Part shown: in pieces, positions 58,902 through 64,000 of the stretch
Layout of the letters: each line of letters opens with the position of its first letter
Position numbering within the stretch: the stretch's first letter is position 1
Assembly (NCBI RefSeq): GCF_013694095.1
Contig: NZ_JACEFB010000013.1
Coordinates: forward strand, 61,288 to 125,287
Length of the DNA stretch: 64,000 nucleotides
Reading direction: 5' to 3'
From: Thermogemmata fonticola
GTDB lineage: Bacteria; Planctomycetota; Planctomycetia; Gemmatales; Gemmataceae
The notes under the pieces: model-generated
The model's input: the letters and a program-made list of their open reading frames with translations, nothing else
The model's database searches: none
Told to the model about the DNA's origin: nothing
Program-made: the position numbers and the translations under genes

Positions 58902-60146
58902 TCAGGTGCCGGGATGTTTGTTGTTCGGGCCAAGGCGGGAGAGGCGCTGGAGACGTTCCCAGAGTTCAGCTTCGGCGGATTCGGTCCAGACCACGTCGGG
59001 GGCTTGGCGAAAGCCGCCTTCGGCGGTGAAGCGGGCTTGGGGGATGCGGCTGAGGGAAAGCGTGCTGAGGATGCGCGAGCCGTGACGCAGTTCCAAGCTG
59101 GTCAGTTGCGGGAAATCCTGGAAGTGGAACAGGCCGGGGATGTAGGGGGTGGGGGCGTCGGTGACCAGGACGCATTCCTGGCGCAGGCGGCGGAGACGGG
59201 GGGCTTGCGAAGTTAGGGCGTAAAACGTCAGCGGAAGCAGACCGGCGGAACCGGGAGGCGCTTGCAACAGGAAACAGGGGGCGAAGAGGCCCGATTCGTG
59301 CGGCAGGGAAGCCTCCGTATGGCGGACCCACCCCCGGTTCGTGTTCAGGTAGAAACAGGCATCGCGGAGGACCACCTGGTGCTCCCATTCCTGGGGCGGC
59401 AGGAAGGTGATGGTTTCCGCATGCCCAGAGTATCCCGTGGTGCGCCATTGCCAGTGGCACTGCTGGCTCTGGAGCAGGGCTTGGGGAAAGGGGACGGCGA
59501 GCAGGGCTTCCGTGTCCAGTTGCTGGGATGCGGTGAGGACCAGGGGCAGCTCGAAGTGGGGGCCGTTCGGCAGACCCTGGACGAACAGGTGGGGTTGCAG
59601 GGAGGCCAGCGGCAGGAGGCGGTGGGGGGAACTGACGAGGACGGCGGCGGCCAATCCCCGCAGCGAACGACGGCTGAAACAGCGGGCCGTGACCGCTTTC
59701 TGCCGCCAGCGCATGGCCACGCCCCAGCTCCGCCAACGCACACTGCGCAGGTAATCCTCTTGCGTCAAGCGCGGCAGCGTCAGGTTCAGCAGCGTGTAAT
59801 CGCGCCAGCAGAATTGCACGGCGGCCGGCCAGACGGCCGACAAGGGGAAGCGGAACTCCAGGCGGTACAGACCCGGCTGCACGCGCTGAATGTCCTGGCA
59901 GGGGAGAGGGGTTTCGCTGGTTCCGTGGAGGGTGAAGTCCGTGCGGCGGCAGGCGAGCAGGTCCGAGCCGGCGAGGGTGATCTCCAGCCGGACGGCTTCC
60001 GCCACCCAGGGAATGGCGTCCGCCGGGGCCACCAGGCCCAAATGCTCGTAGCTCCAGCGGAAGGAGCGCAGGCCGGCACGCAGCGCCATGCACTGGCTGC
60101 GGTCAGGGCGGTGCCAGTCGAGCCAGCGCCTGATCGAGGGCCACAT
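58902..60146 (-). CDS. unknown third protein of the E2-E1 cassette
   Basis: This 414-residue protein has no domain I recognise. The start at 60146 is chosen because GGGGAGG lies seven bases upstream and the frame then overlaps the E1-like gene by 44 bases, which implies tight coupling. The sequence is rich in predicted strands with many aromatic and Leu residues (DLLACRRTDFTLHGTSET, GLYRLEFRFPLSAVWPAAVQ, HLFVQGLPNGPHFELPLV). Cys residues are scattered and no zinc motif is clear. It lacks signal peptide or membrane helices, so it is probably cytoplasmic. By position it should be a substrate, adaptor or regulator of the conjugation pair. Confidence 0.7.
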   Translation of the reverse strand: MWPSIRRWLDWHRPDRSQCMALRAGLRSFRWSYEHLGLVAPADAIPWVAEAVRLEITLAGSDLLACRRTDFTLHGTSETPLPCQDIQRVQPGLYRLEFRFPLSAVWPAAVQFCWRDYTLLNLTLPRLTQEDYLRSVRWRSWGVAMRWRQKAVTARCFSRRSLRGLAAAVLVSSPHRLLPLASLQPHLFVQGLPNGPHFELPLVLTASQQLDTEALLAVPFPQALLQSQQCHWQWRTTGYSGHAETITFLPPQEWEHQVVLRDACFYLNTNRGWVRHTEASLPHESGLFAPCFLLQAPPGSAGLLPLTFYALTSQAPRLRRLRQECVLVTDAPTPYIPGLFHFQDFPQLTSLELRHGSRILSTLSLSRIPQARFTAEGGFRQAPDVVWTESAEAELWERLQRLSRLGPNNKHPGT

Positions 60147-60999
60147 CCAACGCCTCCCCAGGACCGACGCCGCGATCCCGGACCGAACAGAGCAAACAGG
60201 TGGGCGAACGGGCGATGCGGAAGCGGTAGCTGCGGAATGGCTCGTCGAAGATGCCTTCGACCCGCTGCAAGCTCCACAGCAGGGAAGTGAAGCCGAGGGG
60301 GGATTCCTTCGTCCCCTCCCCATCCTTCGCCCCGCCGCTCTCCTTCGCTTCCTCCTTCTTCTTCTCCTCGTCCTTGCCCCAGACAGCTTGAAGCAGCTCG
60401 CGCGTGACGAGAGCATGCAGCGAGGCGATGGCATGGATGGCAGCGGCGGACGCGGGAATGGTCAACTCCGCTTGGGCCGCCTGCGGTTGGGAGTAATCCG
60501 GCGGCGGCGACGGCGGCGCTTCCACCACTTCCCGTTGGAGGTAACTGGCCACGCAGCCATAGCAGGGGCCTTCCGGCACAAAACAATGGACCCAGCCGCC
60601 GATCCCCCCGCTGAGCACTTCGCCGAGCGTCCAGGGCCGGCCCGCCCGGCGCATCAGCGCGTCGAAGGCATACTTGGCCGGTTCGTTGTCCACCGCGCAG
60701 ATTCCCACATCGCAAGCCTGGGCCGCTGCCGCGAGTTCCCCTTGCCAGGCCGCATCATGCAGGTTGCAGGCGAACGTCTGCACCGCCAGATCGGGCCGGC
60801 GTTCGCGCACCCATTCCGCCGCCACCTCCACCTTCCGCCGTCCAATGGCGGAGGGGGGAAACAGATGCCGGACGACGTTATGCGGAGCATACACATCCGG
60901 TTCCACCAGCACGATCTGCTCGATCTGGCTGTCTCGGCAGAGCAGGTCCAACACGACCATGCCGCCGCTGCCGACTCCAGCTTGGAACAGTCGGGCCAT
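60103..60999 (-). CDS. ThiF/E1-like ubiquitin-activating adenylyltransferase
   Basis: This 298-residue protein has the E1/ThiF adenylation fold. The ATP-binding glycine motif FQAGVGSGGMVVLDLL starts at residue 5; VEPDVYAPHNVVRHLF (Asp35, Asn41, Arg44) and AVDNEPAKYAF (Asp104) match the conserved E1 positions. Two CxxC pairs, CYGC (146-149) and CLLC (268-271), would hold a structural zinc. The ATG at 60999 has AGGAG six bases upstream. A Lys/Glu-rich loop (about 210-232) is an insertion. It would adenylate the C-terminus of a ubiquitin-like protein or similar and pass it to the E2-like protein encoded just upstream. No ThiS/MoaD is adjacent. Confidence 0.92.
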   Translation of the reverse strand: MARLFQAGVGSGGMVVLDLLCRDSQIEQIVLVEPDVYAPHNVVRHLFPPSAIGRRKVEVAAEWVRERRPDLAVQTFACNLHDAAWQGELAAAAQACDVGICAVDNEPAKYAFDALMRRAGRPWTLGEVLSGGIGGWVHCFVPEGPCYGCVASYLQREVVEAPPSPPPDYSQPQAAQAELTIPASAAAIHAIASLHALVTRELLQAVWGKDEEKKKEEAKESGGAKDGEGTKESPLGFTSLLWSLQRVEGIFDEPFRSYRFRIARSPTCLLCSVRDRGVGPGEALDVALDQALARLAPP

Positions 61000-61176
61000 G
61001 GCCATCTCCTGAAGCGCGCAGGGGATGCGGTTGCGGCTGCCGTGCCGTCGGTGGTATCGGGGCGAGCGTTGGCCGGGCAAGTGGGGCTTGGCTGTGAGGC
61101 GGCAGGGCACAAGAGGGGAAGCTGCGCCGCCGCGGCTTGCGCCGGCCCGGTGGGGGAATGGGTCGCTTCCCCCAGC

Positions 61177-61602
61177 TCATTTGGCTTCCGGCAGGGGCCA
61201 TTCCCCGGTTTCGTACCAGACCTCGTAGCAAGCCAGCCAGCGCCAGGCCGCCAGCACGGCAAAGACGCAGGTGAAGCGGGCGGGGTCCCACCGGCTGCTC
61301 GCCCGCGTCGAGCCTTGCCGCCACAAGCAGAGCGTTTGACCGTCCAGTAAGTGCGGACAGTGCTTCAGCGGCGTGAGGATCCGCGTCTCCGGCGGCACGA
61401 GGGGATAGCTGGAGAGCAGCCGCGTCTCGCACTGGTAAATGTTGTGGCACGGCTTGAGACGGTAGGACAGGATCAGCATGCTGTCCTTCCGGTGCACCGT
61501 GATGCGATAGTGCGGGTCGCGCCCCTCGTTGTACGCCTCGATCGCTGGGATTTCGACGGTCAGGAGCCGGCGCTTCCCCTGTTCGCTGTCGAGCAGTCCC
61601 AT
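61177..61602 (-). CDS. ubiquitin-conjugating (E2)-like protein
   Basis: This 141-residue protein looks like a minimal E2 (UBC) fold. An N-terminal helix (RRLLTVEIPAIEAYNEG) leads to strands with the E2-style proline pattern (SYPLVPPETRILTPLKHC). The segment PHLLDGQTLCLW aligns with the classical HPN...DG.ICLDIL region, placing the catalytic Cys at position 92. WDPARF then matches the conserved W-x-P. The start at 61602 is preferred: the open frame continues upstream, but there third codon positions lose their GC bias. It is the first gene of the minus-strand cassette E2, E1, unknown. Confidence 0.82.
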   Translation of the reverse strand: MGLLDSEQGKRRLLTVEIPAIEAYNEGRDPHYRITVHRKDSMLILSYRLKPCHNIYQCETRLLSSYPLVPPETRILTPLKHCPHLLDGQTLCLWRQGSTRASSRWDPARFTCVFAVLAAWRWLACYEVWYETGEWPLPEAK

Positions 61603-61834
61603 GACTCTGCAGACATCAAACCTTGGTGGCCAGTCGTTCCCGACTCGGCAGCCTCCAAGGGTCTCGCCTTGGGATAACTCTGGCCGTGTCCTAGCGGGTG
61701 GTAACGCTGACTCCGGCAGTTTTTCAGGCACCGGGCTAGAGTCCTTCGCCTCCGGAAGACCGCCCGGCGCCAGTTCCTCCAGCCTACTGCCTATCGCCCG
61801 GATTCCTCCGGCGACATGGCCAGCAACGGGGCCA

Positions 61835-62017
61835 TCAATAGTGGCAGGGGACCGACTTGACGGCGGTCATGACCTGTTCGGCGGGCAATTCCTCGGTCGT
61901 ACCGACAAAGCTGGTATCCCGGCGGTCCATGAGCAGGGCCAATCCGCGATCGGCGTTGCCCCGCAGGGCGGCCAACAGTTGCCGGCGTTCCGCTTCAGCC
62001 AACGGACGGAAATCCAT
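61835..62017 (-). CDS. small protein upstream of the E2-E1 cassette
   Basis: This 60-residue soluble protein starts [20 protein letters not shown] and ends SVPCHY. AAGGAGGGAG precedes the ATG at 62017, a strong site. It lies on the same strand as the E2-like gene, 232 bases upstream. It lacks a C-terminal Gly-Gly, so it does not look like a ubiquitin-like modifier as encoded. It may be independent. No family is recognised. Confidence 0.6.
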   Translation of the reverse strand: MDFRPLAEAERRQLLAALRGNADRGLALLMDRRDTSFVGTTEELPAEQVMTAVKSVPCHY

Positions 62018-62453
62018 GACTCCCTCCTTCTTCCTACAGACCTCCACATGCCGGAGCGTTCCTAGGGCGACCGCCTGCCGCTTCGGGCTCCGCTTCCTTC
62101 AGGGAGAGAAAAGACCCCTCGCAGGAGTTGAAGCCGCCGGAACCCGCTTGCGGCAGCTTGCGGTCTTGGCTGTCCCGCTCCCAACCCACTTGGACAGCCC
62201 AACCGCTACATCCATCATAACCGCACTCAGAACCCGCACAAGGGAGACTCCGCGAAAAAACGAACCGCTCTTGCCGGCCCGCGATAAACACCTCCTTGCG
62301 CCCTGCCCGCTACAATGCTGGCAACAGGCCGGCGTGTCGGCTTTACACAGGCTTTGGGCTTTCCCTCGCTTCCTTCTGCGGTCCAGGAGGCCGGACCCGC
62401 GCGGCGGGGGAAAACGGCTTCCTCCCCTGCTTCCTGACCCAGCGGCGACTGCC
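62018..62453. other. divergent intergenic region before tadA
   Basis: I see no gene. It separates the small minus-strand gene from tadA on the plus strand. Confidence 0.4.
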
Positions 62454-63002
62454 ATGAATCTGCTCGATTGGCCGTTCCCTCCTGACTCTGACAGCGGTCT
62501 GACACCGCTGGCCCCCGCCTGGCGCGACCCGCAGCACCCGTTTCATGTCTATCACATGGAGTTGGGCCTGGAGCAAGCAGCCCAAGCCGCCGAGGAGGAC
62601 GAGGTACCCGTGGGCGCGGTCGTTGTCCACCCGCAGCGTGGCCTCATTGCCGCCGCCCACAACCAGCGCGAACGCCTCCAGGACCCCACCGCGCATGCCG
62701 AAATGATCGCCCTGACCCAGGCCGCCAATGCCCTGCGCTCCTGGCGCCTGGAGCAGTGCATCCTCTATGTCACTCTGGAACCCTGTGCGATGTGTGCCGG
62801 CGCCGCCGTTAATGCCCGCCTGGCCCTGATCGTTTACGGTGCCGACGACCCCAAGGCCGGCGCCTGCCGCTCCCTCTACCAGATCCCCTCCGACCCCCGC
62901 CTGCCGCACCGCTTGCCGGTCCTCGGAGGCGTCTTGGCCGACCGCTGCGCCGCCCTACTCACCGACTTCTTCCGACAGCGCCGCCGGTGGGGCCGCAAGT
63001 AA
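62454..63002 (+). CDS. tadA: tRNA-specific adenosine deaminase
   Basis: This 182-residue zinc enzyme converts adenosine 34 to inosine in tRNA-Arg(ACG). The deaminase signature is complete: HAEMIAL (His81, Glu83) and [10 protein letters not shown] (Cys111, Cys114). [20 protein letters not shown] precedes it as usual. An extension of about 32 residues precedes the core. The start at 62454 has a weak ribosome site, but the longer frame is a shadow. The C-terminal part is Arg-rich. It is not in an operon with other identifiable genes. Confidence 0.93.
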   Translation: MNLLDWPFPPDSDSGLTPLAPAWRDPQHPFHVYHMELGLEQAAQAAEEDEVPVGAVVVHPQRGLIAAAHNQRERLQDPTAHAEMIALTQAANALRSWRLEQCILYVTLEPCAMCAGAAVNARLALIVYGADDPKAGACRSLYQIPSDPRLPHRLPVLGGVLADRCAALLTDFFRQRRRWGRK

Positions 63003-63033
63003 ACAGGCCGCCGCTTCGACTAGCCCCCGCACC

Positions 63034-63624
63034 TCAGCTCGCGGGCGTCTGGCCCGACTCCCCGCCGCCGCTTCCCCGCAGCACCCGGTTCACCGCCTCC
63101 ACCAGCCGCTCCATCGCAAACGGCTTGCGGATGTAATCGACCACCCCCAAATACTCCGCATACGCCTTGTGCCGGCTGCCTTCGTTGGCCGTGATCATAA
63201 TGATCGGCGGAGCGTCCTTCTTATCCCGGAAATGCTCCAGCACGGGGAAGCCGCCCATCCGCGGCATCATCATGTCCAGGATCACCAGGTCCGGTCGGTG
63301 CAGATAAATCGCCTGCTTCCCTTGATGCCCGTCGTGGGCGTGGATGACCCGGTAGCCGTGCCGCTCCAGCACCGCCCGCAGACCGTCCACCATCTCCCGG
63401 TCGTCATCGACCACCAGGATCAACTTCTGCCCGCTGCGGTTGGCTACACCCGCTGCACTGGCCGGAGCCGGATGGCTGCTCGCCGCATTGCCCGCTTGGC
63501 CGCTGCTCGCGGCGCCGCTCGCGTTCCCCGACGCCGCCGACCCTGGACTCGCCGTCCCCGCAGCCCGGCTCATCTCACCACCACTGCTCAACGGACGCAC
63601 CGCAGATGCTACGCTTCCACTCAT
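63034..63624 (-). CDS. response regulator, single receiver domain
   Basis: This 196-residue protein has an Ala/Ser/Gly-rich N-terminal region (residues 1-65), then a receiver domain: LILVVDDDREMVDGL (acidic pair 73-74), the phosphate-accepting Asp117 in LVILDMMMPRMGG, Thr145 in MITAN, and Lys167 in YIRKPF. It ends soon after the domain, with no output domain. GGAGG lies nine bases before the ATG at 63624. It would act by protein contact, and no histidine kinase is adjacent. Confidence 0.93.
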   Translation of the reverse strand: MSGSVASAVRPLSSGGEMSRAAGTASPGSAASGNASGAASSGQAGNAASSHPAPASAAGVANRSGQKLILVVDDDREMVDGLRAVLERHGYRVIHAHDGHQGKQAIYLHRPDLVILDMMMPRMGGFPVLEHFRDKKDAPPIIMITANEGSRHKAYAEYLGVVDYIRKPFAMERLVEAVNRVLRGSGGGESGQTPAS

Positions 63625-63868
63625 CGCTTCTGTCCTCCCTTTCCTTTCACCATAGCGATCCCGCCCGCCGTCCACAAGCAGGCACCCACGTCGGACACCC
63701 CCGCCGGCTCCTCCTCGTTCTGTGAAACCGCTCACAACCCCCCCAGAAAACCCTGGCGAATCGTCGCGGCGAATCGTCCTTCAAGGTTCCCCGAAATCAA
63801 TCCCCGTAAATCAAGCGATAGAGCGAAGGCCACAACAACATTCCTTCTCATTCCTTCTCCCCCCCGCC

Positions 63869-64000
63869 TCACAAACGTATCTCGCACCGCCGCAAATACG
63901 GCGAGTTCCGCAGCGCCTCTCGCCCCGCCTCGCCAATCTCGTTGTCCCTCACGTCCAGCGTGGTGAGATTTCGGAAATTCGGAGACTGCGCCAACGCCTG
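63869..64000 (-). CDS. leucine-rich-repeat protein, 3' fragment
   Basis: The minus-strand frame enters from beyond the right edge and stops at 63869, giving the last 43 residues. These read as LRR-type sequence: FRNLTTLDVRDNEIGEAGRE, then ALRNSPYLRRCEIRL. This pattern is typical of the Gemmata-style LRR proteins (often with a TIGR02996 domain at the N-terminus, not visible here). Partial because the window ends. Confidence 0.8.
   Translation of the reverse strand, partial: QALAQSPNFRNLTTLDVRDNEIGEAGREALRNSPYLRRCEIRL

Noticed and set aside
58902..62017. CBASS or BilABCD defence system
   Set aside because: No CD-NTase, JAB peptidase, effector or recognisable ubiquitin-like gene is present in the window, so neither name is justified.
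62839..63966. 375-residue plus-strand frame
   Set aside because: It overlaps the end of tadA out of frame and is antisense to the response regulator.

Overview
The window is a continuous, mostly GC-rich bacterial chromosome segment that looks like a planctomycete of the Gemmata group. The evidence is a DUF1559 pseudopilin-like protein, a giant PVC-type CxxCH haem-binding dehydrogenase, secreted FG-GAP and TPR proteins, a GYF_2 membrane protein and a leucine-rich-repeat protein cut by the right edge. Assignment to Gemmataceae is an inference from gene content. No rRNA, CRISPR array, transposase or integrase was seen.

Layout. 0.4-9.1 kb: four secreted or surface proteins on the minus strand (YdjY-like, PQQ propeller, FG-GAP, TPR). 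9.7-14.8 kb: Cys-rich small protein, NikR with a His-rich tail, DUF1559 protein, tRNA-Leu(UAA), a small basic protein and an orphan sulfate-type binding protein. 15.1-21.6 kb: ScpB, a lone NuoH, a GYF_2 membrane protein, a DEDDh exonuclease, an M50 protease and three small membrane or exported ORFs. 21.7-24.1 kb: an AT-richer restriction-modification cassette of the AvaI/BsoBI type, abutting tRNA-Arg(CCG). 25.1-31.6 kb: a complete RND efflux set (adaptor, pump, outer-membrane factor). 31.9-45.3 kb: zinc-ribbon membrane protein, EboB-like TatD hydrolase, DUF4240 protein, PVC-type dehydrogenase, flippase, inositol-3-phosphate synthase, adenylosuccinate lyase and small exported protein. 45.6-48.8 kb: DHH phosphoesterase, exported truncated haemoglobin and an unknown. 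48.7-55.1 kb: the stress locus prkA / DUF444 / spoVR, split by the SRP RNA gene and by an AT-richer methyltransferase flanked by direct repeats. 55.6-64 kb: CoaD, class V aminotransferase, second M50 protease, a three-gene E2-E1-unknown cassette, TadA, a response regulator and the LRR fragment.

The most interesting item is the minus-strand cassette at 58.9-61.6 kb. It encodes a minimal ubiquitin-conjugating (E2) fold with a plausible catalytic Cys, a ThiF/E1-type adenylyltransferase, and a 414-residue protein I do not recognise that overlaps the E1 gene. No ubiquitin-like protein or JAB peptidase is visible nearby, so it does not match the CBASS or BilABCD layouts. Other points of note are the R-M island beside a tRNA-Arg gene with tandem 24-nt copies of its 5' end, the repeat-flanked methyltransferase inside the prkA locus, a shared C-terminal module in two large secreted proteins, and short perfect tandem duplications in several intergenic spacers.
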